From positions 1-64,000 of the forward strand of contig CAYWXM010000036.1 of the NCBI GenBank assembly GCA_964462595.1: a stretch of DNA of 64,000 nt. The letters are read 5' to 3'. This document shows positions 8,790 to 17,358 of this stretch, piece after piece (the first letter of the stretch is position 1; each line of letters starts with the position of its first letter). This DNA comes from SURF-21 sp964462595 (GTDB lineage Bacteria; Actinomycetota; Geothermincolia; Geothermincolales; RBG-13-55-18). The notes under the pieces were generated by a model. It made no database searches and was not told the origin of the DNA. It worked only from the letters and a program-made list of their open reading frames with translations. A program made the position numbers and the translations under genes.

Positions 8790-8910
8790 CGACGGCGGGC
8801 GCCGCGCGAGGTTTTTGCGTCGCATGAGACGGGATGGAAGGTCACGACAGGCTGGGGATAGAAATCTAAACGAGAAGTAGTTGGTGCCGGGGCTGGAAGG
8901 GGGAACGCTT

Positions 8911-9660
8911 TTGGTGGAGAGAGAAGAGGCCCGGCCCCGTTTCAAAAGGGCTCTCATCAAGCTGAGCGGTGAGGCTTTCATGGGGCGCCTGGATTACGGT
9001 ATAGACCCCGAAACGGTAAACGTTATAGCCGACGAACTGGCCGCGGTCAACGGGCTGGGGGTGCAGGTAGCCATCGTGGTCGGTGGCGGCAATATATTTC
9101 GCGGAGTGGCTGCCAGTGCCCGCGGCATGGACCGCGCCACGGCGGATTACGTAGGTATGCTGGCCACGGTGATGAACTCCCTCGCCTTGCAGGATGCCCT
9201 GGAGAAGAGGAGCGTATTCACGCGCGTACAGTCCGCAATCGAGATGCAGTCCGTCGCCGAGCCCTATATAAGGCGGCGTGCCATACGCCACTTGGAAAAA
9301 GGGCGCATCGTCATCTTCGCGGCAGGGACGGGCAACCCGTATTTCACCACCGACACCACCGCCGCCCTGCGTGCCCTGGAGATAGGCGCAGAGGCCATCC
9401 TCAAGGCGACCATGGTCAACGGCGTCTACGACTCAGACCCCCTGCAGAACCCGGAGGCGGTGATGTACACTTCTCTCGATTACATCGAGGTCCTGCAGCT
9501 TGGACTGCGGGTTATGGACGCGACAGCCGTGTCCCTGTGCATGGACAACAGCCTTCCGATAATCGTCTTCAACATGACCGTTCCCGGGAACATCACCAAG
9601 GTGCTGTTCGGGGAAAGGATAGGCACCATCGTGGCATCGGATACGGGAGAGGGGAGGTAG
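8911..9660 (+). CDS. pyrH: Uridylate kinase
   Basis: UMP kinase phosphorylates UMP to UDP in pyrimidine synthesis and belongs to the amino-acid-kinase fold. Motifs visible are KLSGEAFMG, VVGGGNIFRG, MDRATADYVGMLATVMNS, AAGTGNPYFTTDTTAALRA and VNGVYDSDP. The open frame reaches back to TTG 8881, but I prefer TTG 8911 (or GTG 8914) because AAGGGGGA lies at proper spacing and this gives the usual short N-terminus before the RPRFKR segment. It sits between tsf and frr as in most bacteria. Confidence 0.95.
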   Translation: MVEREEARPRFKRALIKLSGEAFMGRLDYGIDPETVNVIADELAAVNGLGVQVAIVVGGGNIFRGVAASARGMDRATADYVGMLATVMNSLALQDALEKRSVFTRVQSAIEMQSVAEPYIRRRAIRHLEKGRIVIFAAGTGNPYFTTDTTAALRALEIGAEAILKATMVNGVYDSDPLQNPEAVMYTSLDYIEVLQLGLRVMDATAVSLCMDNSLPIIVFNMTVPGNITKVLFGERIGTIVASDTGEGR

Positions 9661-9663
9661 CAG

Positions 9664-10221
9664 GTGTTAGACGACGTTTTGCAGGATGCGGAGCGGCGCA
9701 TGAAGAAAGCGGTGGAGCACGTGCGTGACGATTTCGCGTCCATAAGGACGGGGAGGGCCAGCGCTTCCCTCTTGAACCGTGTTTCCGTCAACTACTACGG
9801 TGCGCAAACTCCGTTGAGCCAGATAGCGTCAATAGCCGTTCCAGAGCCCACTCTCCTGGTGGTCTCTCCCTATGACAAGAGCGTTATCGGTGACGTGGAA
9901 AAAGCCATACTGCAATCCGACCTCGGGCTGAATCCGGTGAGCGACGGCAACGTGGTCCGTCTGCCTATACCCAGGCTCACCGAGGAACGCCGCAAGGAAC
10001 TGACCAAGGTGGTGCGCTCCAAGGCCGAGGAGGGGAGGGTGGCCATCCGTAACGTACGCAGGGACGTGATCGAGGACCTGCGGGCTTTCGAGAAAGAGGG
10101 AGAGATAACCAAGGATGACCTCCATCGCGGCCAGGAAGAGGCTCAGAAACTCACCGACCGCTTCGTCGCCGAGACGGACGAGATGCTCAAGGTCAAGGAA
10201 AAGGAACTGATGGAGGTCTGA
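9664..10221 (+). CDS. frr: Ribosome recycling factor
   Basis: RRF splits post-termination ribosomes together with EF-G. The 185-residue protein has the standard length and features: the DFASIRTGRAS helix, YYGAQTPLSQIA, VSPYD, LPIPRLTEERRKELTK, and the long C-terminal helix ending in KVKEKELMEV. It starts with GTG 9664, four bases after the pyrH stop, behind GGGGAGG. The undecaprenyl diphosphate synthase gene that often follows frr is absent here; cdsA comes directly. Confidence 0.97.
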   Translation: MLDDVLQDAERRMKKAVEHVRDDFASIRTGRASASLLNRVSVNYYGAQTPLSQIASIAVPEPTLLVVSPYDKSVIGDVEKAILQSDLGLNPVSDGNVVRLPIPRLTEERRKELTKVVRSKAEEGRVAIRNVRRDVIEDLRAFEKEGEITKDDLHRGQEEAQKLTDRFVAETDEMLKVKEKELMEV

Positions 10222-10222
10222 T

Positions 10223-11113
10223 TTGGCGCAGGAGGATTTGGGGGCGGGCGGTGTCGGTCAGGAAAAAAGCTCGTTAGCCTCCCGTTTCGCTGATTTCGCC
10301 GTGCGCGTGGTGAGCGCGGTCATCCTGGTGCTGATCATCGTCATCCTGCTCTGGTGGGGGGAGATACCCTTCACCGTGGGTATAGCCCTCATCGCCTTCG
10401 GGGGGCTGTGGGAATTCTACTCCACCTTTTCCAGGCACGGTTATAAACCGGCCATGCTGCTCTCCATGGCGGTGGGAAGCGCCTTTCCGGTGATCGCCTT
10501 TTTCCTCCGGGATTCCCAGGACCTGGCACCACTGGCACTTACCCTGGCGCTATACGCGCCGGTTCTCTTCGCCTGGTGCATATTCCGTAAAGGCACCCGG
10601 TCTCCCACCACGGACATCTCGGTCTCGCTGCTGGGTGTGGTCATGGTCGGTTTCTGCCTCGCCCATTTCGTGCTCATGCTCGGTCTGGACAAAGGCATCC
10701 CGTGGACGGTACCGTTCACGGTTATCGTCCTGGTCTGGGTCTGTGACGCCGTGGCCTACCTGGCGGGATCGGCCCTGGGGCGGCACAAGATTGCGCCGCG
10801 CATCAGCCCCGGAAAGAGCTGGGAGGGATTCATCGCGGCAACGGCAGCCGTGTTCATCGCGGCTTACGTCCTGTACCTTACCGTGAACCGCGAATGGTTA
10901 AGCCTGGGCGTGGCCATGGAGCTGGCGGCCATAGTGTGCGTGTTCGCCCCCCTGGGCGATCTCTCGGAGTCCACGGTGAAGAGGGAGCTGGGCATCAAGG
11001 ACATGAGCTCGCTTATCCCGGGGCACGGCGGAATAATGGACCGCTTTGATTCCATGTTCTTCACCGCCGCCATCTCCTACTACTTCCTTCGCTACTTCAT
11101 CTTCAAGATATGA
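10223..11113 (+). CDS. cdsA: Phosphatidate cytidylyltransferase (CDP-diacylglycerol synthase)
   Basis: CdsA makes CDP-diacylglycerol from phosphatidic acid and CTP, the precursor used by the PI-phosphate synthase encoded at 16.7 kb. The 296-residue protein has about eight hydrophobic segments and the signature STVKRELGIKD followed by IPGHGGIMDRFDS near the C-terminus, which contains the metal-binding acidic residues. It begins with TTG 10223, overlapping the frr stop region by one base of spacing, so it is translationally coupled. The cytosolic N-terminus of about 30 residues is polar. Confidence 0.94.
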   Translation: MAQEDLGAGGVGQEKSSLASRFADFAVRVVSAVILVLIIVILLWWGEIPFTVGIALIAFGGLWEFYSTFSRHGYKPAMLLSMAVGSAFPVIAFFLRDSQDLAPLALTLALYAPVLFAWCIFRKGTRSPTTDISVSLLGVVMVGFCLAHFVLMLGLDKGIPWTVPFTVIVLVWVCDAVAYLAGSALGRHKIAPRISPGKSWEGFIAATAAVFIAAYVLYLTVNREWLSLGVAMELAAIVCVFAPLGDLSESTVKRELGIKDMSSLIPGHGGIMDRFDSMFFTAAISYYFLRYFIFKI

Positions 11114-11140
11114 TGCCGAGCCTCGCGAGTCCCCAACCCG

Positions 11141-11146
11141 TATAAT
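11141..11146 (+). promoter_or_regulatory. -10 element placed for leaderless dxr transcription
   Basis: A perfect TATAAT ends six bases before the dxr ATG (11153). The expected start of transcription falls on or next to the A of the start codon, and no Shine-Dalgarno sequence is present. No clear -35 hexamer is visible. Leaderless mRNAs are common in Actinobacteria. Confidence 0.45.
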
Positions 11147-11152
11147 GTTCCT

Positions 11153-12325
11153 ATGAACGGAAAGAGCGAAACGCGCGGGCTGGCAGTCCTGGGCTCCACA
11201 GGCTCCATCGGGACCCAGGCCCTGGAGGTGGTGGACGCCCATCCTGAACGCCTGAGGGTCGTGGCCATGACCGCCCGTTCCAGCGTCGAAATCATGGAGG
11301 GGCAGGCCCGCAAGTATCGCCCGTCCCTGGTGGGCATGGTGTCGGAGGAGGCGGCGGGCGAGCTGAGAAGACGCCTCGCGGGCACGGGCATCGAGGTTGC
11401 CGCGGGCGACGAAGGCCTGCTGGAAGCGGCGGCCTACCCGCTTGCAGACATCGTACTGAACGGCATAGTGGGCTCGGCCGGTCTACCGCCGAGCCTGGCT
11501 GCCCTGGGGGCCGGGAAGAGGCTGGCGCTGGCCAACAAGGAGAGCATGGTGGCGGGAGGGGACCTGGTGCTGGAGGCGCTGAAGTCGGGAGGGGAACTCA
11601 TCCCCGTAGATTCGGAGCACGGCGCCGTGTTCCACTGCCTGCGTGGCGAGGATATCTCGGAGGTGGAGGCCGTCGTTCTCACCGCCTCGGGCGGGCCTTT
11701 CTTCGGGCGCAGCAGGGATGAACTAGCGCGGGTTACCGTAGGTGACGCACTGGCCCATCCCACCTGGAGCATGGGGAGGAAGATATCCATAGATTCGGCG
11801 ACGCTGATGAACAAGGGCCTGGAGGTCATCGAGGCCCATTTCATCTTCGGGGTCCTTTACGACCGCATCAAGGTTGTGGCACACCCGCAGAGCGTGGTGC
11901 ACTCACTGGTGGAGTTCCGCGACGGGTCTCTATCGGCGCAGCTCAGCCTGCCGGACATGCGCCTGCCCATCACCCTGGCTCTTTCCTACCCGGAGAGGTG
12001 GGGGCCTGCGTTCAAGCACACGGATATGGCGGCGCTGGGCAACCTCAGCTTCGGTCGCATAGACACCGATACATTCAGGTGCCTGCCTTTGGCGTATCGC
12101 GCGGGCAGGGAGGGAGGACTGGCCCCGGCGGTGCTCAACGCCGCCAACGAGGTGGCGGTGGCGGCTTTCCTTGGAGGCAAGATAGGTTTCATGGACATCG
12201 AGAGAGTGGTCGAGGAGACGATGGACGCATTCGAGCCGTCGGAAGCGCGTTCCCTGGAGGACGTGCAGCGGGCCGAGGAATGGGCGCGCGAGGCTGCGGG
12301 GGCAATAACGGGGGAGGCGGCCTGA
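11153..12325 (+). CDS. dxr: 1-deoxy-D-xylulose 5-phosphate reductoisomerase
   Basis: Dxr converts DXP to 2-C-methyl-D-erythritol 4-phosphate with NADPH, the second step of the MEP isoprenoid pathway. The 390-residue protein shows the NADPH motif LGSTGSIGTQALEV, the LANKES motif, the metal and substrate site PVDSEHGA, and SGGPFFGR, THPTWSMGRKISIDSATLMNKGLEVIEA-type residues split over 250-290, and NAANEVAV. ispG (13.4 kb) and ispH (41.6 kb) of the same pathway are also in the window. The gene has its own -10 sequence just before the start and no ribosome site, suggesting a leaderless message. Confidence 0.96.
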   Translation: MNGKSETRGLAVLGSTGSIGTQALEVVDAHPERLRVVAMTARSSVEIMEGQARKYRPSLVGMVSEEAAGELRRRLAGTGIEVAAGDEGLLEAAAYPLADIVLNGIVGSAGLPPSLAALGAGKRLALANKESMVAGGDLVLEALKSGGELIPVDSEHGAVFHCLRGEDISEVEAVVLTASGGPFFGRSRDELARVTVGDALAHPTWSMGRKISIDSATLMNKGLEVIEAHFIFGVLYDRIKVVAHPQSVVHSLVEFRDGSLSAQLSLPDMRLPITLALSYPERWGPAFKHTDMAALGNLSFGRIDTDTFRCLPLAYRAGREGGLAPAVLNAANEVAVAAFLGGKIGFMDIERVVEETMDAFEPSEARSLEDVQRAEEWAREAAGAITGEAA

Positions 12326-12326
12326 G

Positions 12327-13436
12327 ATGGGTGTAGTCTACATGGTGCTGATCGCGCTTGTCGCCATAATATTCCTGGTCATAGTGCACGAACTGGGCCA
12401 CTTTATCGCCGCCAGGCTGGCGGGGGTGAAATGCCCCGAGTTCTTCGTCGGTTTCGGGCCGCGAATCTGGAGCACCAAGCGGGGAGATACGGAGTTCGGC
12501 ATCAAGTGGATACTGTTGGGCGGGTACGTGAAGGTGTTGGGGATGAACCCCGAGGAGGAGATCAGTCCCGAGGACTTCCCCCACTCCTACAAGGGCGTTT
12601 CCTACTGGAAAAGGTTCTGGATAATATTCGCCGGCTCGCTTTCCCATATCATCCTCGCGCTGATCATCATGTTCTTCGCTGTCTGGCTTATCGGTTACCC
12701 CAACCTGGAACGCGGCAGCAGCACCCTGGCATCGGTGGGACAGTACATGGACGATACCGGGGAAGAGGAGACGCCCGCTTACGCCGCTGGCCTGCAGGAG
12801 GGAGACACCATCCTGGCCATGGACGGCCAGGAGGTCTCCGACTGGGAACAGGTAAGCTCCTTCATCAAGGAGCATCCCGGCCGGCAGGTTACCATCCTGG
12901 TGGAGAGAGACGGCGAGGAGGTCGAGCTGGAAGCGCAGCTGGCCACCTTGGAGAACAGCAACGGGTATCTGGGCGTATCTCCCGAAATATATATGGAGCA
13001 GTATTCGTTCGCAGGCTCTATAGTGCAGACGGGGAAGTGGTTGGGCGAGGCGACCTGGGGCGTGATCTACGGCGTATATCGCGTCTTCAACTGGTCCACG
13101 ATCAAGCAGCTTATCGGCATAGCGGAGCCCACCTTGGAAAGGCCGCAGACCGTGGTGGGCATAACGCGCACGGCAAGCCAGATAGCCGGCGAGGGAATGT
13201 TCTATTTCCTCAATTTTTTCGCCTTCATCTGCCTTTTCCTGGCCTATATCAACCTGGCGCCGCTTCCACCCCTGGACGGCGGCCACCTGGTGGTGCTGTT
13301 GTGGGAGAAGATCACCGGCAAAGAGGTCGACATGCGCAAGCTGTACCCGGTGGCGGTGGCGGTGCTCGCCTTCTTCGCGGTCCTGTTCATACTCACTCTG
13401 CGGCTGGACATTACCAACCCCATTAACCTGCCATGA
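12327..13436 (+). CDS. rseP: Site-2 protease RseP/Rip1 (M50 zinc metalloprotease)
   Basis: This 369-residue integral membrane protease cuts membrane proteins within the bilayer, typically anti-sigma factors or signal peptide remnants. The N-terminal membrane segment carries the zinc motif HELGHF, a PDZ domain follows at about residues 140-210 (AAGLQEGDTILAMDGQEV), and the second zinc-ligand motif NLAPLPPLDGGH lies near residue 315. Start and end segments are hydrophobic as expected. It starts one base after dxr and overlaps ispG by four bases. The dxr-rseP-ispG order is the actinobacterial one. Confidence 0.95.
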   Translation: MGVVYMVLIALVAIIFLVIVHELGHFIAARLAGVKCPEFFVGFGPRIWSTKRGDTEFGIKWILLGGYVKVLGMNPEEEISPEDFPHSYKGVSYWKRFWIIFAGSLSHIILALIIMFFAVWLIGYPNLERGSSTLASVGQYMDDTGEEETPAYAAGLQEGDTILAMDGQEVSDWEQVSSFIKEHPGRQVTILVERDGEEVELEAQLATLENSNGYLGVSPEIYMEQYSFAGSIVQTGKWLGEATWGVIYGVYRVFNWSTIKQLIGIAEPTLERPQTVVGITRTASQIAGEGMFYFLNFFAFICLFLAYINLAPLPPLDGGHLVVLLWEKITGKEVDMRKLYPVAVAVLAFFAVLFILTLRLDITNPINLP

Positions 13437-14554
13437 CGGTACGCAAAGTGACACGACGTGTGATGATAGGGAACGTCCCCATAGGGGGCGGCGCGCCGGT
13501 GAGCGTGCAGTCCATGACCAACACCCCCACCGAGGATGCCGCCGCGACCCTGGAGCAGATAGGCCGCCTGGCGGAGGCGGGGTGCCAGATCGTCAGGGTG
13601 GCCGTGCCCAACTTCAAGAAAGACCACCTGCTGCAGAGGACACTGCGTGCCCTGGCGGACATATCCGCATCCTCACCCCTGCCCGTTATCGCTGACATAC
13701 ATTTCGACCACACATTGGCCCTGGAGGCCCTGAAGGCGGGAGTGCAAGGGCTGCGCATCAACCCTGGGAACATAGGAGACAGGGAAAAGGTCAGGGTGGT
13801 TGCGGAGGCGGCAAAGAGGAGGGGGGTGCCCATACGCGTGGGCGTGAACGCGGGGTCGCTACGCCGCGATATCCTTGCGAGACACGGGCATCCCACGGCG
13901 GAGGCCATGCTGGAGAGCGCCATGGAGGAGATCGAGGTCCTGGAAAAAAGCGATTTCTATGATATAAAGGTCTCCGTGAAAGCCTCCTCGGTGCCCATGA
14001 CCGTAGAGGCCTATCGCCTGCTCTCGGAAGCGGTCGATTATCCCCTGCACGTGGGGGTGAGCGAGGCCGGCCCGCCCTGGACCGGCACTATCCGCTCGGC
14101 GGCGGGGATAGGGGCTCTGCTGGCCGAGGGCATAGGCGATACCGTGCGCGTCTCCCTCGCCGGGGACCCGGTGGAGGAGGTGCGCGTGGCCCTGGCCATA
14201 CTAAAGGCCTTGGAGCTTGCGCGGCGCGGGCCGGACATCGTGGCCTGCCCTACCTGTGCGCGCACCCGTATCGACGTAGCCGCCATCGCCACGGAACTGG
14301 AGCGGAGGCTTTCGCACGTCAAGGCTCCGCTACGCATCGCGGTGATGGGCTGCGCGGTAAACGGCCCCGGCGAGGCTCGCGAGGCGGACCTGGGGGTGGC
14401 GGGAGGAAGGGACCGCGCCCTGCTCTTCCGGGGAGGAGAGCCCGTGGCTTGGTACGCGAAGGAGGATATCCTGCAGGTGCTCATGCGGGAAGTGGAGAAG
14501 ATGGAAGCGGAGATGGCGGAGGAAAGGGACGAGGAAAAAAGGGAAGGAAAATGA
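13433..14554 (+). CDS. ispG: 4-hydroxy-3-methylbut-2-enyl diphosphate synthase (IspG)
   Basis: IspG is the [4Fe-4S] enzyme that reduces MEcPP to HMBPP in the MEP pathway. The 373-residue protein has the TIM-barrel start (VQSMTNTPTEDAAATLEQI), PVIADIHFDHTLAL, LRINPGNIG, and the C-terminal cluster region with CPTCAR and GCAVNGPGEA, which hold the conserved cysteines and the catalytic Glu. It overlaps rseP by four bases and proS by four bases. The last 25 residues are an acidic, charged tail. Confidence 0.96.
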   Translation: MTVRKVTRRVMIGNVPIGGGAPVSVQSMTNTPTEDAAATLEQIGRLAEAGCQIVRVAVPNFKKDHLLQRTLRALADISASSPLPVIADIHFDHTLALEALKAGVQGLRINPGNIGDREKVRVVAEAAKRRGVPIRVGVNAGSLRRDILARHGHPTAEAMLESAMEEIEVLEKSDFYDIKVSVKASSVPMTVEAYRLLSEAVDYPLHVGVSEAGPPWTGTIRSAAGIGALLAEGIGDTVRVSLAGDPVEEVRVALAILKALELARRGPDIVACPTCARTRIDVAAIATELERRLSHVKAPLRIAVMGCAVNGPGEAREADLGVAGGRDRALLFRGGEPVAWYAKEDILQVLMREVEKMEAEMAEERDEEKREGK

Positions 14555-16254
14555 GGCAATCGGGATTGTTCGTCCCCACGCTCAAGGAAAGCCCCGCGGA
14601 TGCGGATATCGTCAGCCACCGCCTGCTGGTGCGTGCCGGTTTCCTGCGCAGGGTGGCATCCGGGATATACGAACTGCTGCCCCTGGGGGCGAGGGTGGCG
14701 CGCAAGATCGAAAGCATCGTTCGCGAGGAGATGGACGGGGCGGGCGCGCAGGAGGTAACCCTTCCCATCATGCACCCCAGGGAGCTATGGGAAGAGAGCG
14801 GGCGCTGGTCCAAATACGGGCCTGAGCTGATGCGCCTGAAGGACCGGGCGGAGAGGGGCTTCTGCCTGGGGCCGACCGCTGAGGAAGTGGTCACCGACCT
14901 GGTGCGCTCCAACGTATCCTCCTACCGCGACCTGCCGCTCAACCTCTATCAGATAGGACACAAGTTCCGCGACGAGATAAGGCCCCGCTTCGGACTTCTG
15001 CGCGGCAGAGAGTTCATCATGAAGGACGCCTACAGCTTCGACCCCGACGAGGAAGGGATGCGCCGCTCCTACCAGGCCATGTACGATGCCTACGGCCGCG
15101 TATTTACCCGCAGTGGCTGCACATGGAGGGCGGTCGAGGCCGATACCGGCCTCATCGGCGGCGACGTATCTCACGAATTCATGGTCCCGGCCGAGGTGGG
15201 CGAGGACGATATAGCCTATTGCGTTGCCTGCGACTACGCAGCCAACGTCACCCTGGCCGAATACCAGCGTGGTGAGCCACCGAAGGGAAGCGGCAAGGCT
15301 GCCGAGAGGGTTTACACCCCCCAGATGCGCACCATCGCCGAAGTGAGCGGCTTCCTGGGGGTGGAGCCGTGGCGCCTGATAAAGTGCCTGATGTTCCTGG
15401 TGAAGGGCGAGGCGGTGGCAGTACTCGTACCCGGCGACCGGGAGGCGGGGGAGATAAAGCTGGAGCGCGTGCTGGGCACGGACGAGTTCAGGCTGTTTAC
15501 CGAGGACGACTGGGAGAGACTCCCTTCTTACCTGCAGGGTTTCGTGGGGCCGGTCGGCCTGGACGCATCGAAGGTAATAGCCGACGAGTCCCTGCGGGGC
15601 GCCGGGGGAATGGTCTGTGGGGCCAACGAAATGGACTATCACCTCGCAGGTGTCGACGAAGGGCGGGACTTCGAGGTCGACAGTTTCGCAGATATCGTTT
15701 GCGTCCGGGACGGCGACAGGTGCCCACGGTGCGGAGGGGAGATGCGTGTCGAGGCGGGCATAGAGGTCGGCCAGGTGTTCCAGCTGGGGACGAAGTACTC
15801 CGAGCCCATGCGTTGTTATTTCGATGACGAGGAAGGGATATCCCGACCCATGTTCATGGGCTGCTACGGTATAGGCGTCACCAGGCTGATGGCTTCGGTC
15901 GTCGAGCAGCATCACGACGAGCGCGGCATGATCTGGCCCATTGAGGTAGCCCCAGCCCGCCTGCATATCCTGCCCCTTGATTACGAGCGCGATAACAGGC
16001 GCGAGGCCGCCGAGGACCTGTACCGCAGCTGCATCGAGCGGGGATGGGACGTGTTGCTGGACGACCGTGAGGAGAGCGCCGGCGTGAAGTTCGCGGACGC
16101 GGATCTCATCGGCATCCCATACCGTGCGGTTATCGGGAAAGGCTATGACGAGGACGGATCCATCGAGTTGCAGCTGAGGGCCACGGGAGAGAAGAGTAAA
16201 ATGGACAAGGACGTCCTCCTGGAGCGCGTGCAGGAAGGCCTGGGTGTTCTATAG
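14551..16254 (+). CDS. proS: Prolyl-tRNA synthetase, bacterial type
   Basis: ProS charges tRNA-Pro. At 567 residues it is the bacterial type with an editing (INS) domain inserted between class II motifs 2 and 3 (residues about 220-400). Motif 2 is FRDEIRPRFGLLRGREFIMKDAY split over residues 135-160, and motif 3 lies in GCYGIGVTRLMASVVEQ. The anticodon-binding domain forms the C-terminal 110 residues. I place the start at ATG 14551, which overlaps the ispG stop (ATGA). The longer reading from 14449 simply reads through ispG in another frame. In M. tuberculosis proS also lies downstream of ispG. Confidence 0.96.
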   Translation: MRQSGLFVPTLKESPADADIVSHRLLVRAGFLRRVASGIYELLPLGARVARKIESIVREEMDGAGAQEVTLPIMHPRELWEESGRWSKYGPELMRLKDRAERGFCLGPTAEEVVTDLVRSNVSSYRDLPLNLYQIGHKFRDEIRPRFGLLRGREFIMKDAYSFDPDEEGMRRSYQAMYDAYGRVFTRSGCTWRAVEADTGLIGGDVSHEFMVPAEVGEDDIAYCVACDYAANVTLAEYQRGEPPKGSGKAAERVYTPQMRTIAEVSGFLGVEPWRLIKCLMFLVKGEAVAVLVPGDREAGEIKLERVLGTDEFRLFTEDDWERLPSYLQGFVGPVGLDASKVIADESLRGAGGMVCGANEMDYHLAGVDEGRDFEVDSFADIVCVRDGDRCPRCGGEMRVEAGIEVGQVFQLGTKYSEPMRCYFDDEEGISRPMFMGCYGIGVTRLMASVVEQHHDERGMIWPIEVAPARLHILPLDYERDNRREAAEDLYRSCIERGWDVLLDDREESAGVKFADADLIGIPYRAVIGKGYDEDGSIELQLRATGEKSKMDKDVLLERVQEGLGVL

Positions 16255-16280
16255 AAGCTATACGGGGAAAGAGGAGCGGA

Positions 16281-16616
16281 ATGGACAATTTCGTGGTGCA
16301 TGAAGACAGCCTGGAGTGGGTTCCGGCGGATTTTCCGCGTGCCCAGATGAAAGTCCTGTACATGGACCCGCACGGCGGGGGTCAGATCCTCCTCCTACGC
16401 CTCGAGCCGTACTGCGAGATGCCCGCGCATTCCCATATCTCCTCCGATGAGGCGGCATACGTGCTGCAGGGGGAGCTCAGGCAGCCTGAAAACGAAGACG
16501 AGGTCTTCCGCAAAGGCCACTTTGCCTTCTTTCCGGCGGGAGCGCATCACGGGCCCTTTACCACTGGCGATGAGGGCTGCACTATAATCAGTGTGTTTTA
16601 CGGCCCACTGGGATAG
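16281..16616 (+). CDS. Small single-domain cupin protein
   Basis: The 111-residue protein is a cupin beta-barrel: motif 1 is MPAHSHISSDEAAYVLQGEL (two His and a Glu as likely metal ligands) and motif 2 is FFPAGAHHGPFTTG. Single-domain cupins are often metal-dependent sensors or enzymes acting on small molecules, and nothing here fixes the substrate. ATG 16281 follows AAGAGGAGCG. It stands between proS and the PI-phosphate synthase gene; a functional link to lipid synthesis is not shown. Confidence 0.8.
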   Translation: MDNFVVHEDSLEWVPADFPRAQMKVLYMDPHGGGQILLLRLEPYCEMPAHSHISSDEAAYVLQGELRQPENEDEVFRKGHFAFFPAGAHHGPFTTGDEGCTIISVFYGPLG

Positions 16617-16700
16617 ACGGCAGAAAAACGGTAACAAGCCCGCATTGCCGGGGTTATCAGGAACATAATCGACCGAACACTGGTTTCAGGAAGGAAGACA

Positions 16701-17345
16701 TTGGCGGAACGGGCCTGGAGCGTAAACGAGGGACTGCGGAGGTTTTCGAGCGCGGTTTTCCACCCCTTGGGGTGGGTGCTGGGAAGGGCGTTTTCACCCA
16801 ATTTCATCACCACCATGTCCATCTTCGCCGCCGCCGCGGCGGGCTACTGCTTCGCAATAGGTCGCTTCGTCCTCGGGCCATGGCTGCTTTTCCTGGCCGG
16901 GCTCTTCGATATCTGGGACGGTCAGGTGGCCAAGCTCACCGGGCGCGTGACCACGTACGGGTCCTTTTACGATTCGACGGCCGACCGTATCGCGGACTTT
17001 TTTTTCTCGCTGGGCACGCTCTATTACTTCGCGGAACAGGAGATATACGATGTGGCTTTCCTGGTGGCGGCGTACATGGTGCTCTCCTCGCTGATCAGCT
17101 ACGTAAAGGCGCGGGCGGAAGGCTTGGGTATCGCCTGCAACGTGGGGCTGCTGGCGAGGCCGCTGCGCCTGCTGCTCTTCGCGCTGCCGCTTTTCATATT
17201 CGGCCTGACCGATAACGTGTGGGTCTTCAGGGGCTCGCTCTACGCGGTGCTGTTGCTCGGAGTGGAGACTCTGGCCCACCGCATGATCGTCATCTACAGG
17301 GGGGCGCGCGAGAAAGATGCCTCCGCCGGGGCCCAAGAGGCTTGA
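16701..17345 (+). CDS. pgsA: CDP-alcohol phosphatidyltransferase, probable phosphatidylinositol phosphate synthase
   Basis: Family enzymes join CDP-diacylglycerol to an alcohol. The motif D-G-x2-A-x-(x8)-G-x3-D-x3-D is present as DGQVAKLTG...GSFYDSTAD with all four Asp residues, although the usual Arg after Ala is Lys here. About five to six hydrophobic segments follow. The 214-residue protein starts with TTG 16701 behind AGGAAGGAAG. The two genes downstream are patA-like and pimA-like, exactly the mycobacterial pgsA1-patA-pimA order, so L-inositol 1-phosphate is the likely acceptor. Glycerol 3-phosphate (PgsA) remains an alternative from the motif alone. Confidence 0.85.
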   Translation: MAERAWSVNEGLRRFSSAVFHPLGWVLGRAFSPNFITTMSIFAAAAAGYCFAIGRFVLGPWLLFLAGLFDIWDGQVAKLTGRVTTYGSFYDSTADRIADFFFSLGTLYYFAEQEIYDVAFLVAAYMVLSSLISYVKARAEGLGIACNVGLLARPLRLLLFALPLFIFGLTDNVWVFRGSLYAVLLLGVETLAHRMIVIYRGAREKDASAGAQEA

Positions 17346-17358
17346 GCGAGGCGGAAAA

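Noticed and set aside
12189..13454. 421-codon minus-strand open frame opposite rseP
   Set aside because: Shadow of rseP; His- and Pro-rich product with no domain.
14785..15966. 393-codon minus-strand open frame opposite proS
   Set aside because: Shadow of the prolyl-tRNA synthetase gene.
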